Source: CAZRHR01 sp964578885
GTDB taxonomy: Bacteria > Bacteroidota > Bacteroidia > CAIKAF01
Assembly (NCBI GenBank): GCA_964578885.1
Contig: CAZOEO010000003.1
Span: forward strand, 62,001 to 126,000
DNA: 64,000 nt
Direction: 5' to 3'
The position numbers and the translations under genes are program-made. This document shows, one piece after another, positions 16,885 through 25,172 of this stretch (positions are counted from its first letter, which is position 1; every line of letters starts with the position of its first letter). Below the pieces are notes generated by a model. It was not told the origin of the DNA. It saw only the letters and a list, made by a program, of their open reading frames with translations, and ran no database searches.

Positions 16885-17817
16885 ATGAAGTTTTCACACC
16901 CCATTCGTCTGGAAGAACTCTGCCAAAGTTTGGATTGTCGTTTTGCCGGCAACCCGGACCTTTTGGTCACAGGACTAAATGAAATTCACGTGGTACAACC
17001 CGGAGAGGTTACCTTTGTGGATCATCCCAAATACTATCAAAAGGCACTGAAAAGTCCGGCCACTGTTGTCATCATCGACAAAGAAGTGCCTTGTCCGGAG
17101 GGAAAGGGGCTCATTTTTTCAGATAATCCGTTTTCTGTCTTCAAAACCCTGATCAACCGACAGCTTAAATTTTCACCCGCCACCGGATTCATTGCCGCTA
17201 CCGCCAAAATTGGCACCAACACGGTAATACAACCCGGCGCTTTTATCGGTGAAAATGTAACCATTGGAGATCATTGTCTCATTCATAGCAATGTATCTAT
17301 TTATCAGGATACAGAAATTGGCGACCACGTTATTATTCATGCCAACACCATCATTGGTGCCGATGCGTTTTATGTGAAACGACGTCCGGATCATTACGAA
17401 AAATTTCCAAGTGGCGGACGGGTCGTGATACATGACCATGTGGAAATTGGTGCCGGCTGCACCATAGATCGTGGCGTCACCAGCGATACCATCATTGGCG
17501 AAGGAACCAAAATGGACAATCAGGTGCACATTGGCCATGATACCCGCATTGGAAAACATTGTCTGATTGCCGCACAAGTAGGCATTTCCGGCGTGGTAAC
17601 CCTGGAAGATTACGTGATTATCTGGGGACAAGTAGGCGTTTCGAAAGACCTGGTGATTGGCAAAGGCGCCGTGGTGCTTCCAAAATCCGGGGTAATGCGA
17701 AGTCTGGAAGGTGGAAAAAGCTATCTTGGTGCGCCTTGCGAAGAAACCAAAACCGCCATGAGGCAATGGATTGGCATCCGTAAACTGCCAGAAATCCTTA
17801 GAAAGCTAAAGATTTAA
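16885..17817 (+). CDS. LpxD-like N-acyltransferase (second paralogue)
   Basis: The 310-residue product repeats the LpxD architecture: N-terminal uridine-binding-like domain (about 1-100) and hexapeptide beta-helix (about 105-290), with IGADAFYVKR in place of the IGSDGFGYAP loop and a conserved His in VHIGHDTRIG (about 216). It lacks much of the C-terminal helix of the first LpxD and is 37 residues shorter. Bacteroidota often have such a second copy beside efp. It could acylate a different sugar nucleotide; activity is unproven. It is clearly not LpxA, which lacks the N-terminal domain. Confidence 0.85.
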   Translation: MKFSHPIRLEELCQSLDCRFAGNPDLLVTGLNEIHVVQPGEVTFVDHPKYYQKALKSPATVVIIDKEVPCPEGKGLIFSDNPFSVFKTLINRQLKFSPATGFIAATAKIGTNTVIQPGAFIGENVTIGDHCLIHSNVSIYQDTEIGDHVIIHANTIIGADAFYVKRRPDHYEKFPSGGRVVIHDHVEIGAGCTIDRGVTSDTIIGEGTKMDNQVHIGHDTRIGKHCLIAAQVGISGVVTLEDYVIIWGQVGVSKDLVIGKGAVVLPKSGVMRSLEGGKSYLGAPCEETKTAMRQWIGIRKLPEILRKLKI

Positions 17818-17841
17818 CCTCGCCCCTTCCCCCTTTCCTCC

Positions 17842-19038
17842 ATGTCCAGCGAAAAGCATTTTAAAACCCGGCTTCAGGCCATCCTGCAAATCACGCAGGC
17901 CATCAATTCGAACTTTTCAAGGGAACAATTATTAAAAATTTACGATTCCATTTTAAGGAATCAGATGCACCTCTCACGGTTTGTCGTCTATTCCACCAAA
18001 GGTGGCGTACCCAAACAACTGGAACTCATTCACGGAATTGGGGTAGAAGAAGTGCTGGCCATGAACCTTCCTCCCTTTTTAGAACGCATCCAGGATCCGC
18101 AGGAAGTGTTGGCCCTCGACAATACGTCGGTGGACTTTTTCCAGTTTCTCATTCCCGTTTTTCATAAAGATCGCCCGCTGGCCTTTTTACTTTTATCCGG
18201 AAACGAGACCCCACTGGATTCAGACGACCGGGATTTTATCCAAGCCCTGACCAACATCATTTATGTGGCCTTTGAAAACAAAGATTTGGCGCGGGAAAGC
18301 ATTCGACAGGAAAGTTTGAAAAAAGAGCTGGAACTTGCTTCTACCCTGCAAAACCTATTGCTGCCACAAACATTCCCCGTCAGCGGTTCCGTGGAAGTAA
18401 ATGCCTTTTACAAAACGCATTCGCAGGTGGGCGGCGATTATTACGACTATTTCCGGCTGAACGACGGCACCTACGCCCTTTGCATCGCAGATGTCAGTGG
18501 AAAAGGAGTGTCGGCAGCCCTGCTCATGTCCAACTTTCAGGCCAACATCAGGGCGCTTTTTTCCTATGTAAACGATTTGGAAGAGCTGGCCCATATCCTG
18601 AATCAGAAGGTGATGCATGCGGCCAACGGCGAAAAGTTCATCACGGCCTTCTTGGCAAAATTTTGTCCGGAAACCCGTGAGCTCACTTACATCAATTGTG
18701 GTCACAATCCCGCCATGTACTTTCACTCAAAAGGCGTGACGATTCTGAAAGAAGGCTCCATTGGTTTAGGCATGCTGGACGAGTTGCCTTTTTCCCGTTC
18801 CGGAAAGCTGGTGGTGGATCCGGAAACCACTTTGGTCTTATACACCGACGGCCTTACAGAAATTGAAAATCAGGACGGACTTTATCTGGGATTGGAGGGA
18901 TTCCGCGATTTTCTGGCAAACCATATCCACCTGAGCACGCAGGAAATCATAACCAATACCATTGTCCACATTCGGGATTATTCTGGTAAAGAGGAACATG
19001 CAGACGACATGGCCTTTTTAATTTTGAGGTTTCATTGA
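17842..19038 (+). CDS. PP2C-type (SpoIIE-like) phosphatase with N-terminal GAF-like domain
   Basis: The 398-residue cytoplasmic protein has a GAF-like sensor region (about 1-150), a short coiled segment (about 150-185) and a SpoIIE/PP2C domain (about 190-398). Metal-binding acidic residues are visible in VGGDYYDYF (about 196), IADVSGKG (about 215), LYTDGLTE (about 334) and HADDMAF (about 386). RsbU-type relatives dephosphorylate anti-sigma-factor antagonists; no such partner is adjacent. It follows the second lpxD by 24 bp and is probably the end of that transcript. Confidence 0.88.
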   Translation: MSSEKHFKTRLQAILQITQAINSNFSREQLLKIYDSILRNQMHLSRFVVYSTKGGVPKQLELIHGIGVEEVLAMNLPPFLERIQDPQEVLALDNTSVDFFQFLIPVFHKDRPLAFLLLSGNETPLDSDDRDFIQALTNIIYVAFENKDLARESIRQESLKKELELASTLQNLLLPQTFPVSGSVEVNAFYKTHSQVGGDYYDYFRLNDGTYALCIADVSGKGVSAALLMSNFQANIRALFSYVNDLEELAHILNQKVMHAANGEKFITAFLAKFCPETRELTYINCGHNPAMYFHSKGVTILKEGSIGLGMLDELPFSRSGKLVVDPETTLVLYTDGLTEIENQDGLYLGLEGFRDFLANHIHLSTQEIITNTIVHIRDYSGKEEHADDMAFLILRFH

Positions 19039-19374
19039 GGTACTTTCTCCTTCGTTTTTTTTTGTAAAAACACAACATTCTCTTTTAAAAAAAGGAGAAA
19101 AAAGCCCCTTTCGTATGTGATGCATCCTATGGAGAAAAACCTTTGTAATGAAGGAAAAAAAATCTAGTTTTGCAGCTTGATTCATTCGTCAACACATTCC
19201 ATTTTTCCGACCAAAGAGGTCTACGAAGTCGAGGTTTTTCCGGCGATGCTCAAAATCATTTCAAGTCTAACAGCAAGCAAATTTCAAAAAACGGAGCAGA
19301 CCTTATAATAAAGAAAAGGATGTTACGTTTTGGGCATACGCATTTCATAATCAACCATTATAATCCTATTTTCC
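19039..19374 (+). other. Non-coding region with promoter and about 200-nt leader of the SIMPL gene
   Basis: No convincing gene in 336 bp. An imperfect inverted repeat of 9-bp arms lies near 19078-19098 without a T run. A strong promoter match at 19142-19172 implies a leader of roughly 195 nt before the SIMPL start, unusually long for this window. A 71-codon frame inside has no protein-like features. Confidence 0.45.
19142..19172 (+). promoter_or_regulatory. Consensus Bacteroidetes promoter
   Basis: TTTG at 19142-19145 and TAGTTTTG at 19165-19172 are 19 bp apart, an exact match to the TTTG/TAnnTTTG consensus. The next downstream gene is the SIMPL protein at 19375. Confidence 0.7.
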
Positions 19375-20124
19375 ATGGAAAATAAAGTAGAATCCAAATC
19401 CGTAGTACTGGCCATTTCATTATTCGCAGGACTCTGTTTATTAGGACTTTTCATTTTCAAAGGCCTCAAAACCTTTAGTGACAAAGACCGGGTGGTCACG
19501 GTAAAAGGGTTGGCAGAGATGGATATGACCGCCACAAATTCTACCATTTCTTTGGAGTTCTCCTTTTCCGGAGATCAGTTACCCGACCTGCTGAAGCAAA
19601 CTGAGAGCAAGAAAAACGCCATTATTGATTATTTGACTAGCCTTGGCTATCAAAGCAATGCCATCACGGTTCATCATATGAATGTAACTGACCGGGAAAA
19701 ATACTACGAATTGCAATGGGAGAGAGATCAGCAAGTGCGGGTAAAAATTGACCGGTATACAATTGTACAGGGCCTGAGTTTTCAGTCGGAAGATGTAAAA
19801 AGTACGGAAGATAAAGCGGCCAAAATCATGTTAGATTTGGTGAGCAAGGAATTGACCTGCAATGTAAGTGTAGCCTATACTTTTCCGGATTTAAATTCGA
19901 TCAAACCTCAATTAATTGCGGAGAGCACAAAAAATGCACGTATTGCAGGCGAACAGTTTGCAAACGATTCTCAGGCGAAACTGGGCAAGATTAAAACGGC
20001 ATCTCAGGGACAGATTTCGATAGCGGGCAGGAATTATTATGACGAAGAGATGTTGGATACGCCCACGGAACCTTATATTCAGAAAGCCAGGGTGGTGAGT
20101 ACGATTGTGTTCTTTTTGGAGTGA
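19375..20124 (+). CDS. SIMPL-domain (DUF541) membrane-anchored protein
   Basis: The 249-residue protein has an N-terminal transmembrane anchor (about 10-30) and a periplasmic SIMPL domain. Characteristic features are RVVTVKGLAEMDM after the anchor, the alternating strand and helix pattern with ESKKNAIIDYLTSLGYQ (about 77-94), and a closing block with KNARIAGEQFA (about 187) and a strand-rich tail ending in STIVFFLE. The family is widespread and poorly characterised; oxidative-stress and kinase-linked roles have been reported for some members. It appears monocistronic. Confidence 0.85.
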   Translation: MENKVESKSVVLAISLFAGLCLLGLFIFKGLKTFSDKDRVVTVKGLAEMDMTATNSTISLEFSFSGDQLPDLLKQTESKKNAIIDYLTSLGYQSNAITVHHMNVTDREKYYELQWERDQQVRVKIDRYTIVQGLSFQSEDVKSTEDKAAKIMLDLVSKELTCNVSVAYTFPDLNSIKPQLIAESTKNARIAGEQFANDSQAKLGKIKTASQGQISIAGRNYYDEEMLDTPTEPYIQKARVVSTIVFFLE

Positions 20125-20401
20125 GGATGTTTTTTTAATGTTTTATCAAGAGAATTAGGCGCGGAAAGGTGATTGTAAACGGTGTGCAAGGTGAAGCCAA
20201 GAAGTATTTCCTTTCAAAGGAAAACCGTTTTTCCAATCCCCTGGTCCTTCAACGATAACCCGCTTTGTTTTACGATGTTCAATCTAACCGAAAGCTCATC
20301 TATTCCTTGACGCGCTAAATGTGGCCAATAAGTTTCGTGAATGGCCATGTAATTCAGTGTAAGGCGAGATAAAATGCGCGAAAAATCAGGATAGCATCGT
20401 A
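20125..20401. other. Intergenic region between convergent genes; open frame after the flippase
   Basis: 277 bp between the SIMPL gene and the flippase gene. On the minus strand a frame from the poly-G tract down to a TGA at 20214-20216 is free of stops and contains an ATG (MAIHETYWPHLAR). It is reached from the flippase gene only by a +1-nt change in the G tract. No other feature is seen. Confidence 0.35.
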
Positions 20402-21271
20402 CTATTCTATCTTCTTCTCTCCCCCCCCCTCTTCAAACTCCACATTCCCAATAAACGCGCCCGCCAAACTCACTAACGTGTGAATCCCCGTAAAACACAA
20501 CGCCACCCATAGATAGGACATCAAATGCGGCCCGGCAAATTGGATAAACACCCATTCACGCAGTCCAATGCCTCCGAAAGTAACGGGTAATACAGAAGCC
20601 AGATTGGCAACAAAAAAAGCCAAAATCAATAATCCGGGCGGCCCCGGTTGCTCCATCGCCAGCCAAAGTAAACAGGCAGTGAGACCCGCCAAACCTTGCG
20701 CCAATAAAGATAATCCCAGGCCCTTCCACCAGCCGGATAAAAAATAGCTAAACCATTTAAAGGTCAACCATTTAAAAAACAGAAGACCTGCCACCAAAAG
20801 CAAGGCCGCCCACCAGACATAGGCCGGAAAAAGAAGAGCACCCAACAAAACGGACCAAATCGCCAAAGCCCCGGCGCCACTTAAACGATCGAACAAAACG
20901 GCCGACAACAGCGCTTTCAGCGGACTTATTAAAGGAATGCCTTCGCGCTTCTTTCCTTTTAAAAACCAAACTTTCCAACCATCGCCACTTACGCCACCGG
21001 GCAACAACAAGTTGTAATACATTCCTTTGAAATAAAGCCGCTGGAACGTGCGAAATGTTCCAGCATAGCCCAAATACTGCAAAAGCTGGCCGGCGCGATA
21101 AGCAGATATTACTTTGGAAATGACATAGATAAAAAAGGCTGGAAAAAGCCATGGCCAATCCCATTCCGCGGGTAAAGCTTTAAAATCCTGCCACGGCACT
21201 TGATAAAGCACCCACGCCAGCATGGCCGCGCTAAAAGCGACCTTGACAAAGTATTTAAACCTTTTGGCCAC
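20402..21271 (-). CDS. Lysylphosphatidylglycerol synthase TM-region / flippase-like membrane protein
   Basis: The 289-residue protein has about seven to eight hydrophobic helices and matches the MprF-N/AglD-like family (UPF0104), with the YNLLLPGGVSGDGWK motif (about 89-103) and LPVTFGGIGLREW (about 229-241). Relatives flip lipids or lipid-linked sugars. Its start overlaps the GT2 glycosyltransferase stop by 17 bp, suggesting joint work on a polyprenyl-linked sugar. The last ten codons contain a nine-G run (20421-20429), so the C-terminal end (EEGGGEKKIE) is sensitive to single-base slippage. Confidence 0.85.
   Translation of the reverse strand: MAKRFKYFVKVAFSAAMLAWVLYQVPWQDFKALPAEWDWPWLFPAFFIYVISKVISAYRAGQLLQYLGYAGTFRTFQRLYFKGMYYNLLLPGGVSGDGWKVWFLKGKKREGIPLISPLKALLSAVLFDRLSGAGALAIWSVLLGALLFPAYVWWAALLLVAGLLFFKWLTFKWFSYFLSGWWKGLGLSLLAQGLAGLTACLLWLAMEQPGPPGLLILAFFVANLASVLPVTFGGIGLREWVFIQFAGPHLMSYLWVALCFTGIHTLVSLAGAFIGNVEFEEGGGEKKIE
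20421..20429 (-). repeat. Nine-G homopolymer near the 3' end of the flippase gene
   Basis: Nine consecutive C on the plus strand, within the coding sequence. Gain of one G would bypass the TAG and extend the protein by about 70 residues to the TGA at 20214; loss of one G would end it almost at once. Confidence 0.6.
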
Positions 21272-22196
21272 CTTCGTACTGGTGTCGGATCAGGTAAGGG
21301 GCTTTGCCTTGAGATTCGTAATAAGTGCGCATTTGAATTTCGGCCATGAGCCCAAAGGTGAGCATTTGTAACCCTGCCAAAATCAAAAGAATGCCGGCCA
21401 TAAGCATGGGGCGTCCGCCAATTTCTTCGCCCATAATTTTTAGCACCAATAAGTACATTTCCATGCCAAAGCCAAGCATTAAACATACATAGCCAATGGG
21501 ACCAAAAAGATGCATGGGACGGCGAAAATATTTTTGAAAAAACAACATGAGCATCAAATCGCTGGCAACGCGAAATGTGCGCCCCAAACCATATTTGGAA
21601 GTACCGGCCAACCTCGCCCGATGATCTACATCTGCTTCGGTAATTCTTGCGCCCTGCAAACTGGCCAAAACCGGAATAAAACGATGCAATTCCCCATACA
21701 TGCCTAAATTTTTCGCAATGATTGGCCGAAACACTTTCAGCGTGCAGCCATAATCGCGAATATAAACCCCCGTCAACCACCGAATAAGCATATTTGCCAT
21801 AGCACTGGGAATTTTTCTCAAGATCCAGCCGTCTTTCCGCACGGCGCGTCGACCGGCTACTACATCGAAATCGCCTTCTTCCAGGCGGTCCAACATCCAG
21901 GGAATGTCATGAGGATTGTTTTGCAAATCGCCATCCAGGGTCGCAATAAACTCACCTTTGGCCGCATCTATTCCGGCACGCATGGCCATGGTTTGCCCAT
22001 AATTTCGCTGAAAAACCAATAAACGGGTGTTCGGACGAGCATGCGCCAAAACCTGAGCCGCCGTATCGTCCGTGGAACCATCGTCTACCAAAATTACTTC
22101 ATGATCAATGCTTGCCAGCGCTTGGTCTATTTCCGCTAAAAGTGGCCCAACATTGGGCGATTCATCTTTCAGGGCAATGACTACAGATAATTTCAT
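21255..22196 (-). CDS. Family 2 glycosyltransferase, polyprenyl-phosphate type
   Basis: The 313-residue protein starts with a GT-A fold: SVVIALKDESPNVG, the nucleotide-binding VILVDDGSTDDT (about 35) and TLDGDLQNNP (about 84, DxD-like), followed by two C-terminal transmembrane helices (about 235-255 and 265-290). This is the layout of dolichol/undecaprenyl-phosphate mannosyl- or glucosyltransferases (DPM1/ArnC-like). Product would be a lipid-linked sugar, consistent with the overlapping flippase-like gene. The specific sugar cannot be told from sequence. Confidence 0.9.
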   Translation of the reverse strand: MKLSVVIALKDESPNVGPLLAEIDQALASIDHEVILVDDGSTDDTAAQVLAHARPNTRLLVFQRNYGQTMAMRAGIDAAKGEFIATLDGDLQNNPHDIPWMLDRLEEGDFDVVAGRRAVRKDGWILRKIPSAMANMLIRWLTGVYIRDYGCTLKVFRPIIAKNLGMYGELHRFIPVLASLQGARITEADVDHRARLAGTSKYGLGRTFRVASDLMLMLFFQKYFRRPMHLFGPIGYVCLMLGFGMEMYLLVLKIMGEEIGGRPMLMAGILLILAGLQMLTFGLMAEIQMRTYYESQGKAPYLIRHQYEGGQKV

Positions 22197-22225
22197 GGCC
22201 GAAAGATACAGTATGAAAGCAGAAG

Positions 22226-22771
22226 TTAGAAATAATCGAAATTCACCACCAAACCAATTCTGGGCTCAAAGAAAAATAAATTGGTCTCCCCGAATCCCAT
22301 GCGATAGCGTGCTGAAACATCGATACCGATTTGTTCAGAAAACTCAAAATACACGCCTGATATCAGGGCATTGGCGAAAAAAAAGCGCCCCATCAAAAAG
22401 TCCAAACCCACCGTCATACCCGCATAAGGACGCACGATATACCCTTCTGGCCGAAAGAAAAAATTACTTCCGACACCCAAATGGGTATGATCTGCCCGCA
22501 AACTTCCCTGCCCTATTAAAAAGGTATAACTGCCTTCGTACTTTATCGCAATTTTATCGTGCACAAAAAATTGATTGTCGCCATAAAATCCAATGCCGAA
22601 TTCCACAAAATCCTGGCCAATCAAATTTCGATATGCACTTCCCGGAACCACAGCGTTAAGGCCCGTAGAGGCAATCACCTGCCCAAAACCGGTCGAGGAA
22701 AACAGGAACGCCCAAAAGCCAATCATAAAAGTGAACACGCAATGCATGAAGCGATGTTTTCCCATTTTCAT
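22226..22771 (-). CDS. Predicted outer-membrane beta-barrel protein
   Basis: The 181-residue product has a signal peptide (cleavage near GFGQ, about 30) and then alternating hydrophobic/polar strands separated by turns, ending with an aromatic residue (NFDYF), all typical of small 8-stranded barrels. I recognise no specific family. It is 29 bp upstream of the glycosyltransferase gene on the same strand and may share its transcript. An upstream alternative start exists only two codons away (MKMGK), so the N-terminus is nearly fixed. Confidence 0.65.
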   Translation of the reverse strand: MKMGKHRFMHCVFTFMIGFWAFLFSSTGFGQVIASTGLNAVVPGSAYRNLIGQDFVEFGIGFYGDNQFFVHDKIAIKYEGSYTFLIGQGSLRADHTHLGVGSNFFFRPEGYIVRPYAGMTVGLDFLMGRFFFANALISGVYFEFSEQIGIDVSARYRMGFGETNLFFFEPRIGLVVNFDYF

Positions 22772-22946
22772 GTTTGCAATATCCTAAAAATTTATGTGAC
22801 ACGCCATATGATTTTGTCCGTTCCCTGGCGGCTTTTCTCACGCACGCTTCATTCGTCCTGCCCTTTTACCCGAAATATTTTAACATTATAAAGGCAACAC
22901 ACGGTTCGGAAAGACAATTATCGTGACCCTGCAATTTTGTACCTTC

Positions 22947-23411
22947 ATGGAGATGGAACCCAAGCAAAAAAAACTACATTCACTTCTGGATGCTTACAAG
23001 GAAAGTCATCTGCATCCCACCAATCAAAAAATCCACTGGATCTGCGTTCCGCTTATTTTTTACAGCATTGTAGGCATTTTACATGCCATTCCCCTGGGAC
23101 AATTTTCCGCCGCCTGGTTATCGCTAGCCATGGTTTGGGTATATTATTACCGATTATCTCTGACGCTAAGTCTGGGTTTTATCCTGGTGGCAGCTCTTTG
23201 CCTTGCCGCAGCCCATGGAATCCAATCTTTCGGGAATGAAATATTGATTTACAGCTCATTATCTATTTTTATTTTGGCCTGGATTGGACAATTTTACGGA
23301 CACCGTTTGGAAGGCAAAAAACCTTCTTTCCTCACCGATGTTCAATTTCTACTGATTGGTCCTGCATGGATACTTCAATTTGTATACAAGCGTCTCGGTG
23401 TAAAATTTTAA
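22947..23411 (+). CDS. Mpo1-like / DUF962 membrane protein
   Basis: The product, about 154 residues from ATG 22947, is a DUF962 (Mpo1/YGL010w-like) protein: a conserved N-terminal YKESHLHPTNQKIHWICVP, four hydrophobic helices, and a C-terminal GHRLEGKKPSFLTD followed by FLLIGPAWIL. Yeast Mpo1 is a dioxygenase in 2-hydroxy fatty acid alpha-oxidation; the His residues here are compatible with that, by family inference. A GTG at 22923 could extend it by eight residues. It lies 5 bp upstream of the aldehyde dehydrogenase gene, a plausible partner for handling fatty aldehydes. Confidence 0.85.
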   Translation: MEMEPKQKKLHSLLDAYKESHLHPTNQKIHWICVPLIFYSIVGILHAIPLGQFSAAWLSLAMVWVYYYRLSLTLSLGFILVAALCLAAAHGIQSFGNEILIYSSLSIFILAWIGQFYGHRLEGKKPSFLTDVQFLLIGPAWILQFVYKRLGVKF

Positions 23412-23416
23412 ACCTC

Positions 23417-24811
23417 ATGTCAGATCTCACTTCCCTCGAAGCACAGGTAGCATCTCAATATCGTCATTGGTATCAGCACGGCGATCTTTCCCTCGAAGAG
23501 CGTTTGGCCTTGTTGCGAAAATGGCTGCATTTGTTGGAAAAGCACGAGCAAGACTTGATGCAAGCCCTTCAATCCGATTTAGGAAAATCGCCCATGGGCG
23601 CATACACCACAGAAATCGGAATGCTTAAAGCAGAAATCCGGTATTTCATCCAAAAGCTGCCGTCCTGGGTGAAACCGCAAAAAGTCCGTTTACCCCTTCT
23701 TCACTTTCCCGCGTCGGGCTATAAAATTCCCCAAAGTCTTGGACAAGTGCTGGTGATTTCTCCATGGAATTATCCTTTGTTATTGGCCCTTCAACCCACC
23801 ATTTCTGCGATGGGCGCAGGCTGCAGGGTTGTCTTAAAACCTTCGGAATACGCGCCGGCCACGTCGGCCATGTTAGAAAAATTGGCAGCACATTTTTCTC
23901 CGGATCAATTTTTGGTTTTTACTGGAAACCAGGAAGTGGCTCAAGCCTTGCTTCGTCATCCATTTCAGCACATATTTTTTACCGGAAGTCCGCGAGTGGG
24001 TATGGAAGTGTACCAGGCTGCGGCCAAATTAGGCGCCTCCGTAACCCTCGAATTGGGCGGAAAAAATCCATGTTTCGTGCATCGTCCGAAAAGCATGGAA
24101 GTCGCCGTTCGCCGGATTCTTTGGGGCAAAACATTGAACGCCGGACAGACTTGTCTTGCACCGGATCATTTAATTATCACAGAGGAAGACTGGCCGGAAT
24201 TTTTGTCCCAATGGGAAAAACAAGTCAAAATCATGTACGGCGAACATCCCATGAAAAGCGAGGAATGGGGACGAATTATTCATCAGGGGCATTATAACCG
24301 ATTGAAAAAATATATTGTAGAAAACGAAGTGTTGAGTGGTGGGGAATTTGAAGATGAGGCCCTGAAGATTGGACCGACCCTTTTAAAATTCAAATCTCCG
24401 AATTCAGATTTGGGTCCGGAAGAAATTTTCGGGCCGGTACTGCCTGTTATCATCTGCAGTGACCCCATCACTTGGATGAAAAATACGGCTAGAAAACCCG
24501 GAGAAGAGCCATTGGCGGCTTATGTATTTAGCGAGAACCGTGAGTTTCTGGAAACATTTTCCCGTATGTATCGCAGTGGAAGTGGCGCGTGGAACGACAC
24601 CATTATGCAAGTGGTAGGCCACCAACTTCCTTTTGGTGGCATCGGTCGCAGCGGTTTAGGCCAATATCATGGTAAAGCTGGATTTGATACTTTTACCCAT
24701 TATAAAAGTGAATTGCGCAAACATCCCTCCATCGACATGCCGAGCCGTTATCCCCCTTTTGGACCCAAAGCTCTGGCGCAAATAAAAAAACTCATGGATT
24801 GGTTTTTATAA
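23417..24811 (+). CDS. Aldehyde dehydrogenase (class 3 / fatty aldehyde type)
   Basis: The 464-residue NAD(P)-dependent enzyme oxidises aldehydes to acids. Visible are the SPWNYP loop (about 115), VLKPSE (about 139), the general base in LELGGKNP (about 211) and the nucleophile in NAGQTC (Cys about 245). The short N-terminus, LPFGGIGRSGLGQYHGK C-terminal block and overall length fit ALDH3-like enzymes. The frame continues upstream into the preceding gene, but ATG 23417 is the family-like start. Adjacent to the Mpo1-like gene, with which it may act in fatty aldehyde metabolism (inference). Confidence 0.92.
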   Translation: MSDLTSLEAQVASQYRHWYQHGDLSLEERLALLRKWLHLLEKHEQDLMQALQSDLGKSPMGAYTTEIGMLKAEIRYFIQKLPSWVKPQKVRLPLLHFPASGYKIPQSLGQVLVISPWNYPLLLALQPTISAMGAGCRVVLKPSEYAPATSAMLEKLAAHFSPDQFLVFTGNQEVAQALLRHPFQHIFFTGSPRVGMEVYQAAAKLGASVTLELGGKNPCFVHRPKSMEVAVRRILWGKTLNAGQTCLAPDHLIITEEDWPEFLSQWEKQVKIMYGEHPMKSEEWGRIIHQGHYNRLKKYIVENEVLSGGEFEDEALKIGPTLLKFKSPNSDLGPEEIFGPVLPVIICSDPITWMKNTARKPGEEPLAAYVFSENREFLETFSRMYRSGSGAWNDTIMQVVGHQLPFGGIGRSGLGQYHGKAGFDTFTHYKSELRKHPSIDMPSRYPPFGPKALAQIKKLMDWFL

Positions 24812-24812
24812 T

Positions 24813-25130
24813 ATGGATAGAAAATCCACTTTGCTCTCCATGTTGGCCGAAGAGCCACAGGATTGTTTTTTACACCATGCCCTGGGAATGGAATATTTGG
24901 GCGAAGGCCAGCACGAATTCGCTTTGGCCAGTTTCCGGACGGCCATGACCTTGGAATCCGGATATGCACCTTCAGCGTATCAGGCGGCTTACCTATTATT
25001 TCAAAAAAATCTGATACCGGAAGCGCTTCATTGTATTCAGTTAGGGAAGCAGCACGCCATGGCGAATGGACAAATCAAAATGGTGAAAGAACTGGATGGG
25101 TTGGCGAACCAAATGGAAGAGGAAACATAG
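24813..25130 (+). CDS. Small tetratricopeptide-repeat-like protein
   Basis: A 105-residue, all-helical protein with TPR-like helix pairs: HHALGMEYLGEGQHEFALASFRTA fits one repeat, with further helices to the C-terminus. No signal peptide or membrane segment. It begins 1 bp after the aldehyde dehydrogenase stop, so it is co-translated with it. Role is probably protein-protein interaction; no partner can be named. Confidence 0.7.
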   Translation: MDRKSTLLSMLAEEPQDCFLHHALGMEYLGEGQHEFALASFRTAMTLESGYAPSAYQAAYLLFQKNLIPEALHCIQLGKQHAMANGQIKMVKELDGLANQMEEET

Positions 25131-25172
25131 TCCGAACGTCAAACCCGGGAAAATAATGTGTAAACTTGCAGC

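Noticed and set aside
19078..19098. Inverted repeat after the SpoIIE phosphatase gene as a terminator
   Set aside because: The arms are A/T-rich with one mismatch and are followed by A rather than T on the plus strand.
19170..19385. A 71-codon plus-strand frame before the SIMPL gene
   Set aside because: TTG start inside the predicted promoter region and low-complexity, unrecognisable product; treated as part of the leader.
21109..21780. A 223-codon minus-strand frame across the GT2/flippase junction
   Set aside because: Different frame from both well-supported genes, with no domain or start context.
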